A stretch of 64,000 bases of DNA from Desulfobacterales bacterium (GCA_021647905.1 JAKITW010000001.1:1-64000); one strand, 5' to 3'; counted from the stretch's first letter, positions 18,645 through 28,713 are shown. Numbers and translations are program-made. The notes: generated by a model not told the origin, from the letters alone.

Positions 18645-18677
18645 ATATACTTGTCCTCCGTCTTCTGCCCTCTGTCC
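18645..18677 (+). repeat. Heptamer-repeat tract between convergent purC and recC
   Basis: TGTCCTCCGTCTTCTGCCCTCTGTCCTC is a run of four degenerate seven-base units. It is the reverse complement of the GACAGAG/GAAGACA units found after other genes, and it ends at the recC stop codon. Confidence 0.7.
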
Positions 18678-21600
18678 TCACGAAATCTTCTCCCGGTGCT
18701 CCAGCAGCGGTTGGAAAAAGTCCTGGGCCGTGTCCATGAACTCATCGTCCAGGGGATCGCGGCCTTGAAAGCAGAGCCGGAAGTAGGGCGATTCGCTTTC
18801 ACCGGCCTGGTACTCGTTGCCAAGCCAGGTCCGCCGGGCCCGGGCCAGGGCCAGAGCCCGGGTTTTGCCCCGGAAGAGTTCAACGGCAAAGGCGAGGGAG
18901 GACTCGGCGAACAGAGGCAGGGGCCTAGCCATTCCCTGCCAGTAGAGATCCAGAAGCCGGCCCAGTTCGGCCTCCGGGTTGTCCACCGGGCCCAGGCGGA
19001 ACAGACCGTCCGTGCCGAGCAGCAGGGTATTGCCGGGTTCCTCCCCGGACCGGGCCTGGAGAACTCCATGGACCAGGTGGTCCAGCCAGGCCCTGATCTG
19101 GTCCTTGGCCTTGATCCTGGCGCACCGCAGCCGGACAAGGGTATTGACCTGGAGCCCTTGCAGAACGCCGTGCAGGGTAAAGCCGCTGACTGCAAGGTCA
19201 ACCTCTTGGGCCGGCCGGGCCGGACCCGGCCGGAGGTCTTTCAGCCGTTGCCCGAGGGTTTCCACCTTGATGCGGATTTCCTCGAACAGCGATTCCCCGA
19301 TCCTGCCCACCGGGAGCTGGCCGGCGGCCTTTTTGATTTGAAATATATCAGCTAACTCCCGGCCGGCCAGCAGATCTTGCAGCAGGTCGGTTTCCAGCTG
19401 ATAGCGCTCCAGGCCGGTGATTGTAAAGGGTTCCAGGTCGGCCAGGGTCTCCGGACCCGGGTCCAGGCGGATCAGCAGCCGTTCTTCGAGCAGCGCCCGG
19501 ACCGGATGCAGGAAAAAGCGGCAGAGCGATTCCAGGGCCACCCGGCGCCAGGACTCCGGGGGAGGGGAGAGGGGAGTGCTGAACAGGGGGCCGGGTTCTG
19601 ATTTTTCCGAGATCAGGGCCTGGGCCGCGGCCTGGTTTTCCCGGGAAAAACTGGTCCGGAGCCGTCCCGGCCGGGCCTGGAAATAGTCGGGATGAAAGGG
19701 CTGGAGATGCTGTTTTGTCACCAGCCGGGTGATGATGTCAATGTTGGAATCACCGGCCGGCCGGAAACCCTGGCGGACAACGTCCAGCAACTCGCTGACC
19801 AGCACCGAAGGAGGCAGGCAGCGATCGTCAAGCGGGGACTGTCCCACATAGCTGATGTAGAGCTGTTCCCGGGCCGCGAGCAGGGTCTGGAGAAACAGGT
19901 CCCGGTCGTCCAGGCGGCGGGAGCGGTCGCCGGGCCGGGGCTGGCCGGCCATGAGGTCAAAGCTTATCGTCTGCCGGGGCCGGGGAAACACCGTGTCGTT
20001 CATGCCCAGGATACAGATGACCCTAAAGGGAACGGCGCGCAGGGCCGTCATCCCGCCGCAGGTCACGCCACCGCTGATCAGCCCCCGTATTCCCAACCGT
20101 TCCGGGGTCAGGGCCTGTTGCAGCTGGATGCGGAGCGTGTCCAGCTCAATGGCCTCGTCGTAGTCGGCCAGGCGGGTGAAGTCTCGCAATTCCCGCAGAA
20201 CATTGCGAATAAGCTGGAGTTCCTCCTCTGCCTCTCCTTTAACCGCAAAACAATCATCCAGCAGGGCGAGGAGGAGAACGGACCATTCGGCCGCCTGCCG
20301 CGGTTGGCGCATGGCCCTGATAAAGCGGAACAGGGTGGCGGTGCAATCAAGGAAACGGCCCAGTATCTCCGCCTCCTCGCCGTTGATCTCGTCTTCAGGA
20401 AGAATGCCGCTGAACATGGTCTGGCTGTCGTTGGCCATGGCATATCCGAGCAGGAGACGGTCAAGGCCCGCCTGCCAGCTGTTCTCGCTGAAAGGCGGCA
20501 GTCCGTGGAGTTGCCGGTCCTTCCGGTCCATGCCCCAGCGGATTCCGCTGCTTTTGATCCAGCGGCGGATGGTTGTCAGGTCTTGCGCGGAGATGTCGAA
20601 GCGGCGCTGGACCGGGGGACTTTCCACGATCTCCAGCACTTCGGTGGCTGTAACCCGGGAGTCGGTCAGTTCCAGAATAGCGAGAAAGGTTTCAACCAGC
20701 CGGTTCTCGGTGAACAGGCCATGCGGGGCGATGTTAAAGGGAATCCTGGTTTCAGGTGCATCAGGGGCGGCAAAGACCGCCCGGATAAGCGGTCCGTAGG
20801 TCGCAAGTTCCGGGCAGATCACCAGGATATTGTCGGGGTTCAGTTCCGGGTTGTCGGCAAGCAGGCGCAGGAGGTGATCATGGAGCAGTTCAACCTCCCG
20901 GAGCGGGCTGTGGCAGGAATGGATCTGGAGCGAGTTGTCGTTGGCCCCGATCTCCAGGATGGCGTCATCGGGATCTGATCCTCCACCCCGGTCCCGGAGC
21001 TGGAGGATGTCCTGCTGGATGGTTGCCAGCAGGGTCCGGCCCTCCGGAACAACAAACAACTCCTGTTCCTCGGGATCATGGTTGCGGCACATGGTCAGAA
21101 AATCCCGGTTGAGCCGGCCCAGGGAGGCGAGCAGGGGGTTGCCCCGCTCCAGATAGAGGGGCGCGCCATGGGCGGCCCGGCAACGGAGCCGGTCGCTGTC
21201 ACGGTCCGAGAGAATGTCCTCCCAGTACTCTTGGCAGGGGTTGAGCAGATAAAGCGACACCGGCAGATGACGGGCCAGGGCCGCCAGGAGATGGAAATGG
21301 GCGGGCGGCATGGAGGAGATCCCGAACAGGGCCAACCGGGGCGGAAGCTTCCTGACCGGGAAATTGTTGTTTTCAAGTTGTTCCACTGCCGTCCGGAGCA
21401 GATCGGAGTGATGGGGATCAGGTCTATCGGAAGAGCTGTTGATCCGGCGGACCAGCCGTTGCCAGAGTTGGCGCTGCCAGGGTTCGCTGGGATCGTTGCC
21501 AATGGAGTTGCCCCGCTCCCAGGCGTTGATCATTTCGGGACGGAATATCATGTATTGATCAAAGAGATCGACGATCCGGCCGGCCAACCGTAAGCGCCGG

Positions 21601-21965
21601 GATTGATCGCCGGTAGCGAGATAGGAGCGCAGTGGCCCTCCCTGCGGGTGTCCGGCCAGGTCCGGCAGCAGGGCCATGAGATGCCAGAGCATGATCTCCC
21701 GGCGATAGGATGATGTTGCCGGCAGTCCGGGGACGATCCGGCCGATGATCTCCCGGATGAAGATATTGGGCAGGGGAAAATAATAGTTGGCGCAGATACC
21801 TTGCCGTTCGGCCAGCTTCATGGTCAGCCAGCGGGCGATGCCCGGGTTCTGGACCACCACGGTTTCCGTAACCAGGGGGGGCAGGGCAGGGCTGCCGGTG
21901 CTGGTTGCCAGAAGTTCCGCCAGCAATTCCAGGCGGTTTCCCGAGAAGAGAGTGATACCGGTCAT
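18678..21965 (-). CDS. recC: Exodeoxyribonuclease V gamma subunit (RecC)
   Basis: 1095 residues, close to the family length. RecC is the Chi-recognising, inactive-helicase subunit of the RecBCD double-strand-break repair enzyme. Typical regions are FSGNRLELLAELLA at the start, VVQNPGIARWLTMKLAE, LPNIFIREII, the FGISSMPP segment, and GMNDTVFPRPRQTISFDLM in the middle. The C-terminal part has the inactivated nuclease-like fold. recB and recD are not next to it, which is unusual; the gene upstream is the wspR-like cyclase 61 bases away on the same strand. It may be transcribed from the end of the Wsp operon. Confidence 0.92.
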   Translation of the reverse strand: MTGITLFSGNRLELLAELLATSTGSPALPPLVTETVVVQNPGIARWLTMKLAERQGICANYYFPLPNIFIREIIGRIVPGLPATSSYRREIMLWHLMALLPDLAGHPQGGPLRSYLATGDQSRRLRLAGRIVDLFDQYMIFRPEMINAWERGNSIGNDPSEPWQRQLWQRLVRRINSSSDRPDPHHSDLLRTAVEQLENNNFPVRKLPPRLALFGISSMPPAHFHLLAALARHLPVSLYLLNPCQEYWEDILSDRDSDRLRCRAAHGAPLYLERGNPLLASLGRLNRDFLTMCRNHDPEEQELFVVPEGRTLLATIQQDILQLRDRGGGSDPDDAILEIGANDNSLQIHSCHSPLREVELLHDHLLRLLADNPELNPDNILVICPELATYGPLIRAVFAAPDAPETRIPFNIAPHGLFTENRLVETFLAILELTDSRVTATEVLEIVESPPVQRRFDISAQDLTTIRRWIKSSGIRWGMDRKDRQLHGLPPFSENSWQAGLDRLLLGYAMANDSQTMFSGILPEDEINGEEAEILGRFLDCTATLFRFIRAMRQPRQAAEWSVLLLALLDDCFAVKGEAEEELQLIRNVLRELRDFTRLADYDEAIELDTLRIQLQQALTPERLGIRGLISGGVTCGGMTALRAVPFRVICILGMNDTVFPRPRQTISFDLMAGQPRPGDRSRRLDDRDLFLQTLLAAREQLYISYVGQSPLDDRCLPPSVLVSELLDVVRQGFRPAGDSNIDIITRLVTKQHLQPFHPDYFQARPGRLRTSFSRENQAAAQALISEKSEPGPLFSTPLSPPPESWRRVALESLCRFFLHPVRALLEERLLIRLDPGPETLADLEPFTITGLERYQLETDLLQDLLAGRELADIFQIKKAAGQLPVGRIGESLFEEIRIKVETLGQRLKDLRPGPARPAQEVDLAVSGFTLHGVLQGLQVNTLVRLRCARIKAKDQIRAWLDHLVHGVLQARSGEEPGNTLLLGTDGLFRLGPVDNPEAELGRLLDLYWQGMARPLPLFAESSLAFAVELFRGKTRALALARARRTWLGNEYQAGESESPYFRLCFQGRDPLDDEFMDTAQDFFQPLLEHREKIS

Positions 21966-22026
21966 GGGTGTCGGCCGTGCCGGGAACTTGTCGTTGCCCG
22001 GGATGTTTTGAAAAGGCCGGGCCAGG

Positions 22027-23061
22027 TCAAGGCGAAGACTTGGTCATCACCCGGTTACGCCCGTTTTCCTTGGCCAGATACAGGGCCTGATCAGCCAGGG
22101 CGATCAGGCTGTCCGGGGCGGCGTCCCGGTCAGGGACGCAGGTCGCAACCCCGACACTGATGCTGACGTAGTCGCTGACCGTTGACTTGGCATGGGGAAT
22201 CTGTTGGGCCTGGACCGCGGCCCGCATTATTTCAGCGATCTTCATCGCGCCCTCATGGTTGGTTTCCGGAAGAATGGCGGAAAACTCCTCGCCGCCGTAG
22301 CGGGCCAGAAGATCGGTCTCCCGGTGCAACGATTTTTCCAGGGCGCTGGCCACTGTTTTCAGGCAGTCGTCACCTCCCTGGTGTCCGTAATGGTCGTTGT
22401 AGAGCTTGAAGAAATCAATGTCAAGCATGATCAGCGACAGGGGCGTGGCCTGGCGCATGGCCCGCTGCCATTCCTTGGTGAGCATCTCGTCAAAGCTGCG
22501 GCGGTTGGCGATTCCGGTCAGGCCGTCCAGGGCGGATAGTTTCTGCAGGGTCCGGTTGGCCTCGGCCAGTTTCCGCTGACTCTCCTGCAGGGCCCGGAAG
22601 GCCTCGTCCCGCTCCTGGAGGTTGATGTAGGACCGGGAATGATAGCGGATCCGGGCGATGAGTTCCACCTTGTCGGGCAGTTTGACCAGGTAGTCATTGG
22701 CCCCCAGGGAAAAGGCCTCACTCTTGATCTCCGGCTCCTCCTTGGTGGACAGGACGATGATCGGGACCTGGGCTGTTTCCGGTTTGACCCGGAAGAAGCG
22801 AACCATCATCAGCCCATCGATTTCAGGCATGACCAGGTCCTGCAGGATAACCGTGGGTTTGATCTCGGCCGCCATGTTCATCGCCTTGGTCGGATTCTGG
22901 CAGTAATGGAAATCGATATCCTTTTCTCCACTCAAGGCCCGGCGGACCGCTTCGGCCACCATCCGCTGGTCATCGATGAGCAGTACTGTGATCCGGTATT
23001 CATGCATGGAGGTCATGACCCCGTTCCGGCCCGGGCCGGGAGTGATTGTCCGGTTATCCAT
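22027..23061 (-). CDS. wspR: Response regulator with GGDEF domain, WspR-type diguanylate cyclase
   Basis: 344 residues, nearly the length of Pseudomonas WspR. The receiver domain (about 20-140) has the phospho-acceptor Asp in VILQDLVMP. A coiled linker (about 145-175) leads to a GGDEF domain with the active-site GGEEF and an RETD inhibitory site five residues before it. Active enzyme makes c-di-GMP from two GTP, probably upon phosphorylation by the CheA-like kinase encoded upstream. The start at 23061 has AAAGGA 7 bases before it and overlaps the cheB/wspF end by 8 bases. It is the last gene of the wsp order. Confidence 0.92.
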   Translation of the reverse strand: MDNRTITPGPGRNGVMTSMHEYRITVLLIDDQRMVAEAVRRALSGEKDIDFHYCQNPTKAMNMAAEIKPTVILQDLVMPEIDGLMMVRFFRVKPETAQVPIIVLSTKEEPEIKSEAFSLGANDYLVKLPDKVELIARIRYHSRSYINLQERDEAFRALQESQRKLAEANRTLQKLSALDGLTGIANRRSFDEMLTKEWQRAMRQATPLSLIMLDIDFFKLYNDHYGHQGGDDCLKTVASALEKSLHRETDLLARYGGEEFSAILPETNHEGAMKIAEIMRAAVQAQQIPHAKSTVSDYVSISVGVATCVPDRDAAPDSLIALADQALYLAKENGRNRVMTKSSP

Positions 23062-24094
23062 GGCGGCGTCCTTTTTCCGGCGGTAGAAGGCTGGCAAGGG
23101 CGGGACCGATTTTTCCGGCCGGCAGGACCTGTCCGGCCGCCCCGAGTTCAACGGCCGCCTTGGGCATCCCGTAGACAACGGATGAGTTCCGGTCCTGGAC
23201 AATGGTGTGCCACCCCTGGTTGTACAGGTTCAGCAGTCCCTTGGCTCCGTCCCGGCCCATGCCGGTCAGCAGGACGCCGATGATATTTCCCGGCCAGTGC
23301 TGGGCAATGCTGTTGAAAAAGACATCGACCGAGGGATGATAGAAGTTTTTCACTGGTTCACGCGTATATCTGAAGGTGTTGGCCGGGGTGAGTACCAGGT
23401 GGTTGTCGGTGCAGGCGAAGTGGATCATCCCCTGTTGGGGGGAACTCCCGTGGAAGGCGGTTCGGACCGGCATCGGGGTCTGGCGGTCCAGCCACTCGAT
23501 CAGGCCGGGGGTAAATTTTTCATCCATGTGCTGGATGACCACCACCGCGGCCGGGAAGTTTTCGGGCAGGACCGAAAGGATCTGCACCAGGATCTTTGGT
23601 CCGCCGGTGGAACAGCCGATGGCCACCAGCCATTCATCTTTTCGCGCCCTCCTGGTTCTGATCGTGCCCTCGGTCATCTGCTCCGGCCCGGACCAGGCCG
23701 TGCCGATCAGTTTGCTGATCCGTCTTATCTTGGCGAGCAGGTCCCTGGCGCCCCGCTCACCGCCGCTCCTGTCGTCAACCGGGGTGGCCACCACGTCAAG
23801 GGCGCCGGCGCCCATGGCCTCGAACACCTTGGCCGAATGACCGGTCACCGTGGAGGTAACCACCAGAATGGCGCAGGGCGAGGACTTCATGATCAGCCGG
23901 GTGGCCTCCACCCCGTCCATTATCGGCATGATCAGGTCCATCAGGACCAGATCCGGGGTGTCCTTTTTACAAAGATCCACGGCCTGGACCCCGTTTCCGG
24001 CAATCCAGGCAATCTGGTAATCAGGTACCTGGCGCAGGGCCTGTTTAAGGACCCGCACCGCGAGATCCAGATCATTGACTATTCCAATACGCAC
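23054..24094 (-). CDS. wspF: CheB-type methylesterase with receiver domain, WspF-like
   Basis: 346 residues. An N-terminal receiver (Asp in LVLMDLIMP, about residue 54) is joined to a CheB methylesterase domain with the catalytic Ser in AIGCSTGGPK (about 170), His in VVIQHMDEKF, and Asp in LLTGMGRDGAKG. In Wsp systems WspF removes methyl groups from the receptor WspA and its loss locks the pathway on. It begins 12 bases after the kinase gene and overlaps wspR, so the three are surely co-transcribed. Confidence 0.93.
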   Translation of the reverse strand: MRIGIVNDLDLAVRVLKQALRQVPDYQIAWIAGNGVQAVDLCKKDTPDLVLMDLIMPIMDGVEATRLIMKSSPCAILVVTSTVTGHSAKVFEAMGAGALDVVATPVDDRSGGERGARDLLAKIRRISKLIGTAWSGPEQMTEGTIRTRRARKDEWLVAIGCSTGGPKILVQILSVLPENFPAAVVVIQHMDEKFTPGLIEWLDRQTPMPVRTAFHGSSPQQGMIHFACTDNHLVLTPANTFRYTREPVKNFYHPSVDVFFNSIAQHWPGNIIGVLLTGMGRDGAKGLLNLYNQGWHTIVQDRNSSVVYGMPKAAVELGAAGQVLPAGKIGPALASLLPPEKGRRHG

Positions 24095-24106
24095 CGGATA
24101 TTCCCT

Positions 24107-26473
24107 CTAAATAACAGTTGAATTGGTCGGCGTTGGCGGACCGATGAGGTCTTCGACCGCCCGGATCAGGGTCTGGTCATGGAAACTTCCCTTGGTCAGG
24201 TAGTAGTCGGCCCCTGCCTCCAGGCCCCGGTTGCGGTCCTCCTCCCGGTCCTTGTAGGAAATGATGATCACCGGAGTGGAACAGAAATGGGGATCTTCCT
24301 TGATCATGGTCACCAGCTTGATTCCGTCCATCCGGGGCATGTCCACGTCGGTTACCACCAGGTCGTACTTTCCGTTGCGCAAGGTGTTCCAGGCGTCCAT
24401 CCCGTCAATGGCCACATCCACCTCGTAGCCCTTGGCCAGGAGCACCTTTCGTTCCACCTCCCGTACGGTGATGGAGTCGTCGGCAACCAGGATTCGTTTG
24501 TTTATATTTTCTTCCGGTGAGGCACCGCTGGTCTCGTCACTGGATATCTGGCGGAGCCGGTTGCCGGAGATAAGCAGATCCATGGAGCGGACCATATCCT
24601 CCACATCCATGATTAATACCGGGGTACCGTCTTCCAGGATCGCCGCGGCGCTGATGTCCTTGATTTTGCCCAGCCGGGGATTCAAGGGCTGGACCACCAG
24701 GTCGCGCACCCCCAGGAAGCGGTCCATGATCAGGCCGTACTGGTGCGGCCGGCCGTTGAATATCGCCACCCGGAAGTCCTTGTCGTCCGGGGGCCGGATG
24801 TTCGGTTTGTTGAGCAGCTGCTGCGCCGATACCAGGCCTACCCGTTTGTCGTTAAAGGTAAAGTATTGCCGTCCCTCCACGGTCTTGATCATATTTTTGG
24901 GCAGCCTGAGGACATAGTCGATGGACACCAGGGGCAGGGCGTAGGGCTCGTCGTTGATCTCGGTGAGCAGGGCCCGCATCACCGACAGGGTGAGCGGCAG
25001 CTGCAGCTCGAAACGTGAGCCCCGGTGCAGCCTGGATGTGCCCCGCACCACGCCGCGTACCTCGTTCACCACGCTGTGGACCACATCAAGACCCACTCCC
25101 CGGCCGGAGATATTGCTGACTTTTTTTCTGGTGCTGAAGTTGGGCAGAAAGAGAAACTCCATCAACTCGGACTCGGAGAGATCGGCGGCCATTGCCCTGG
25201 ACACCAGGTTGCGCTTCACCACGGTCCGGCGCAATTTTTCCATATCAATGCCGCGGCCGTCATCAGCCACGACGATGTTGAGCATTCCGGCCCGGTGCCG
25301 GGCCTCAAGACGGAGCGTGCCCTCGCGCGGCTTACCGGCCCGTTCCCGTTCCTCCGGGCACTCGATGCCGTGGTCAATGGCGTTGCGGAGCAGATGGTTG
25401 AGCGGGGCCTCGATTTTTTCGAGGATATCACGGTCCACCGGGGTGTCTTCACCGACCAGTTGGAACTTGACCTCCTTGCCCAGTTCACGGGAAATGTCCC
25501 GGATCATTCGCGCAAAGCCCTTGGTGCCCTCGGAAAAGGGCTGCATCCGGCTGGCGATCAGTTCGTGATAGAGCCGGTGCGAGATCTCGCCGGCGTGGCG
25601 GGCATGGTCTTCGATGATCGTCAGGTTATCGGCCAGCATGCTTCGGCAGGCGTTGATCTTCCGGTGAAGCTCGGTGATATAGGTGGAGGCGAGCTTGCCG
25701 GAGTCGGTGGTTGAGCCGTCGGCGAGTATCCGGTCGGTCAGCCGAAGCAGTTCGTCCTGTTTCTGCTTGAGCCGGAGCAGCTCCGAGGTAAAGGAGGGCA
25801 GCCAGCGCGATTCGATCAGGACCTCGCCGGCCAGGCCCATGAGCCGGTTCATGTTCTCCGCTGAAATCCGTACGGCCCGGGTGGTGGCCTCGGCCGCTGT
25901 TTTTTTGGCGGGTCTGGCCGAGCCCACCTCCGGTTTGTCCGGTTTTGGCGCGGTCTCCTCTGGTTTGTCCGGCGCTGGCGCGGCCTTGGCCTTTTTCTCT
26001 GGTTCCTTTTTTTTTAGGGCCTGTTTCAGCGGTTTATCCGGGGCAGGCTGCATCTCGCCCTTGGCCAGGGCAATGAATGAGGCGGCCAGGGCGTCTATCT
26101 CCCCGGCATGGGCGCTGAACCAGGCGGCCGCCTCCTGATCGGAGAGTTTGGCAATGTCGGACAGGATGTCCACCCCCTTGAGGAGCAGATCGATCCCGGC
26201 GCGGTCCAGGGTGATCTCGTCGGTCTGGGCAGCGACAAAGACATCTTCCATGGTGTGGGCGACCTTGACCGCCTGGTCCAGCCCCACGATCCGGGCCGCG
26301 CCCTTGAGGGAGTGGGCGGCCCGCATCAGGGACTCCAGCCGCATTGCGGAGCCGGGCTGCTGTTCCAGGGCCACCAGGTCGTTGTTCAAGGCGTTACACT
26401 GGGTCTCCGCCTCCATCCGGAACAGGTCCAGCATTGACATTTCGCTGAGATCGGTGTCGTTGCCGCTGCTCAT
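24107..26473 (-). CDS. wspE: Hybrid CheA-type histidine kinase with C-terminal receiver, WspE-like
   Basis: 788 residues. Domain order: Hpt with the phospho-His in AAHSLKGAARIVG (about residue 52), a long Ala/Pro/Lys linker (about 140-200), dimerisation, HATPase (HLLRNAIDHGIE and DDGRGID), a CheW-like domain, and a receiver domain ending the protein with the Asp in VVTDVDMPRMDG (about 716). This layout is that of WspE and differs from classical CheA, which lacks the receiver. It should phosphorylate WspR and WspF. Its start overlaps the stop of the wspD-like gene by four bases. Confidence 0.94.
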   Translation of the reverse strand: MSSGNDTDLSEMSMLDLFRMEAETQCNALNNDLVALEQQPGSAMRLESLMRAAHSLKGAARIVGLDQAVKVAHTMEDVFVAAQTDEITLDRAGIDLLLKGVDILSDIAKLSDQEAAAWFSAHAGEIDALAASFIALAKGEMQPAPDKPLKQALKKKEPEKKAKAAPAPDKPEETAPKPDKPEVGSARPAKKTAAEATTRAVRISAENMNRLMGLAGEVLIESRWLPSFTSELLRLKQKQDELLRLTDRILADGSTTDSGKLASTYITELHRKINACRSMLADNLTIIEDHARHAGEISHRLYHELIASRMQPFSEGTKGFARMIRDISRELGKEVKFQLVGEDTPVDRDILEKIEAPLNHLLRNAIDHGIECPEERERAGKPREGTLRLEARHRAGMLNIVVADDGRGIDMEKLRRTVVKRNLVSRAMAADLSESELMEFLFLPNFSTRKKVSNISGRGVGLDVVHSVVNEVRGVVRGTSRLHRGSRFELQLPLTLSVMRALLTEINDEPYALPLVSIDYVLRLPKNMIKTVEGRQYFTFNDKRVGLVSAQQLLNKPNIRPPDDKDFRVAIFNGRPHQYGLIMDRFLGVRDLVVQPLNPRLGKIKDISAAAILEDGTPVLIMDVEDMVRSMDLLISGNRLRQISSDETSGASPEENINKRILVADDSITVREVERKVLLAKGYEVDVAIDGMDAWNTLRNGKYDLVVTDVDMPRMDGIKLVTMIKEDPHFCSTPVIIISYKDREEDRNRGLEAGADYYLTKGSFHDQTLIRAVEDLIGPPTPTNSTVI

Positions 26474-27165
26474 TTCAGGTCCTTGGTAAGCATTTTAAAG
26501 AGAGGTTCGTCCTTGAGAAAACCGACATCCTTGTCCGGCAGACAGAGAATCTTCCTGGTATAGACCGCCTTGGAACCGGACACGGTAATCGGCAGGTCCC
26601 GCAGCATCTCCGGCCGGTAACGGACATTGCCCATCACCTCGCTCACCGGAAAGGAGATGATATGGTCATTATGCCTGGCAACCACCAGCCGTTCCGGGGC
26701 CACATAGCTGGAGGGCCGTTTTTCCCTTTCCAGCCGTTCGATTCCGAGCACGCCGCCGATGGAGACGCAGATTTCAAGTTTGCCGCGGATGTTGACGATG
26801 CCGCGCAGGGTACTGGTGCTCACATGGGGCAGGGTGTGGATGATCCCCATGTCCACCACCTCCTGGATGAGGGGCGCGGAGAGGGCCAGCCACTCGTCCC
26901 CGGCCCGGAAGACAAAGGCGGTTTTGATGTCTTTACGTTCCTGTTCCTTGGTATCGGCCAGCCTGATGGTCCACTCCTCCTGGTAGCCGGGGGGCTGTGG
27001 GCGCTCGAGAAACCGGCGGCCGGCCGCCGCATAGGTAGGGCAGTTCCGGCAGTGGACAAACTGCTCCAGCAACGGACACCGTTCCGGGGTCTGTCCCCAG
27101 ACGCCGATCTTCTTCCAGCAGCCGTCAATAGCCGGTTGTTGGGGCGCGCTGTTTTTAGAGACCAT
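26470..27165 (-). CDS. wspD: CheW-like adaptor with cysteine-rich N-terminus, WspD-like
   Basis: 231 residues. A CheW domain (about 85-225) is preceded by CWKKIGVWG, CPLLEQ and HCRNCPTY, a four-cysteine pattern I associate with WspD-type CheW proteins. It would link the receptor array to the WspE kinase. The stop codon overlaps the wspE start (ATGA). A gap of 203 bases separates it from the CheR gene upstream, which holds an ACGCAAAG/CTTTGCGT inverted repeat instead of the tight spacing seen elsewhere in the operon. Confidence 0.9.
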   Translation of the reverse strand: MVSKNSAPQQPAIDGCWKKIGVWGQTPERCPLLEQFVHCRNCPTYAAAGRRFLERPQPPGYQEEWTIRLADTKEQERKDIKTAFVFRAGDEWLALSAPLIQEVVDMGIIHTLPHVSTSTLRGIVNIRGKLEICVSIGGVLGIERLEREKRPSSYVAPERLVVARHNDHIISFPVSEVMGNVRYRPEMLRDLPITVSGSKAVYTRKILCLPDKDVGFLKDEPLFKMLTKDLK

Positions 27166-27254
27166 CCTTTAACCTCTAACCCTTGATAAACTCGTAAAAA
27201 TAATTTTGCCCGTCCGGGCAAGCGAACCAACGGGACTCCGGAAAGTCGTCAGGT

Positions 27255-27310
27255 ACGCAAAGTTTTTTCTTCAACAACAGGTGGTCCTTTTTTTGCACTC
27301 TTTGCGTCTT
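27255..27310 (-). repeat. Inverted heptamer-type repeat inside the wsp operon
   Basis: ACGCAAAG (27255-27262) pairs with CTTTGCGT (27300-27307) around a loop of about 37 bases with T-rich stretches. It lies in the wspC-wspD gap. On the minus strand the loop has a run of A, so it does not look like an intrinsic terminator. Confidence 0.45.
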
Positions 27311-27368
27311 GGCGTGACATTTTGACTTGTTTCGAACTCCGTGTACATCCTTGTAATTTTTTTCTGTT

Positions 27369-28670
27369 TTATGACCCGGCGATAAAGGTTTCGGAACCAG
27401 GGGACTCTTTTTCAAGCCGTTCGATCCGTCTCCGAAAGGCCTTGGCATCGGCAAGATTGCCGGATCGTTCCGCCTGCAGGGCAAGGAGGACCAAGGCGTC
27501 CAGATGGCCGGGCTCAAGATACAATACCTTGCGGAGCATTTTGGCTGCTGCCTGATATTCACCGGCCGCGTTATGGATGACCCCCAGGAGAAAGAACGCC
27601 CGGGACGACGGCCCCCTGGTCTTGAGAAACGCCTCACAGATCATCCGCGCCTCCTTGAGATGGCCCTGGTCCGCGTGTCTGCGGGCGGCATCAAGGTCCG
27701 GAACCGCGGTTTTTGAGACACCACCAGCAGCGGCTTTTTTCGGGGGTGGCGGCGCTGCTTTTTTCGGGGGTGGCGGCCGTTGCGGCGCCGCCCTCTTCCG
27801 CCTGGGCGACTGGCCGCCGTACTCGGGCAGGGTCGCGGCGACCGGCTGTCTCGGCTGTACGGGTGCGGGTTGCGGTCCGGCCGTTGGTTTCCGAAAGGCA
27901 AATGCGTGGGCATGGGACAGGGGGATGAATCCGCTGTCTTTCAAAATGGTTGTTTCCGCATGGCCGACAAAGATAAGACCGTCGAAGACCAGCAGGTCAG
28001 CCAGGGTTTTCAAGGCCGTTTTCCGGGCCTGATTGTCAAGATAGATCAGGACGTTTTTGCAGAAGATGACGTCGAACAGGCCGAGGCTGGCCATAAAGGC
28101 GTGATTGAGCAGGTTGCCCTGGAGAAACTGGACCTTGCTCCGGGCCTCTTTTTTGAGGATGTACTTGTTGCCGACCTGTTCAAAATAGCAGTCCCGGAAG
28201 GCGAGGTTGTCGCCGCGGAAAGAGTTTCTCGTGTACTCGGCCTGCTGGGCCCGGGTCAGGGAGCGGGCGCTGATGTCCAGGGCCATGACCTGGAACTTAT
28301 TGACCGGCCAGCCTGCATCGAGCAGGGCGATGACCAGTGAGAAGGGCTCCTCGCCCGAGGAACAGGGCGCGCTCAACAGCCGTAAAAAAAGTTTTTCCTT
28401 TGATCTTTTCCATGTTTTTATCTGGCGGTCCAGCAGATCAAAGGGCCGGCGGTCCCGGAAAAACCAGGTTTCCGGGATGATGACTTCCTCGATGAGTTCG
28501 TTTAATTCCAGGGCCGACGACTTGAGATGGACGAGATAGGCGGTTTCATCGGCCAGGGCCAGGGCATTGATCCGGCGCTCGATAGCCCTGTCCAGTGTCG
28601 CCTTGCCGATGGTGCTGACCTTTAACCCCATTGTTTTCTGGAGAATGGCCTCTATTTCCGGATCAGCCAT
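27369..28670 (-). CDS. wspC: CheR-type methyltransferase with TPR tail, WspC-like
   Basis: 433 residues. A CheR methyltransferase domain (about 1-260) has PETWFFRDRRPF and CSSGEEPFSL (SAM site), CKNVLIYLD and FVGHAE. A Pro/Lys/Ala-rich linker (about 270-325, including PPPPKKAAPPPPKKAA) leads to TPR-like repeats (about 330-425). The CheR-TPR fusion is characteristic of WspC, which methylates the WspA receptor. A family 1 repeat occupies most of the 146-base gap to the wspB-like gene upstream. Confidence 0.93.
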   Translation of the reverse strand: MADPEIEAILQKTMGLKVSTIGKATLDRAIERRINALALADETAYLVHLKSSALELNELIEEVIIPETWFFRDRRPFDLLDRQIKTWKRSKEKLFLRLLSAPCSSGEEPFSLVIALLDAGWPVNKFQVMALDISARSLTRAQQAEYTRNSFRGDNLAFRDCYFEQVGNKYILKKEARSKVQFLQGNLLNHAFMASLGLFDVIFCKNVLIYLDNQARKTALKTLADLLVFDGLIFVGHAETTILKDSGFIPLSHAHAFAFRKPTAGPQPAPVQPRQPVAATLPEYGGQSPRRKRAAPQRPPPPKKAAPPPPKKAAAGGVSKTAVPDLDAARRHADQGHLKEARMICEAFLKTRGPSSRAFFLLGVIHNAAGEYQAAAKMLRKVLYLEPGHLDALVLLALQAERSGNLADAKAFRRRIERLEKESPGSETFIAGS

Positions 28671-28713
28671 GGCTGGATCGCTCTTCTTGTCCTGCTTTTA
28701 CGGTGGCTATTAT

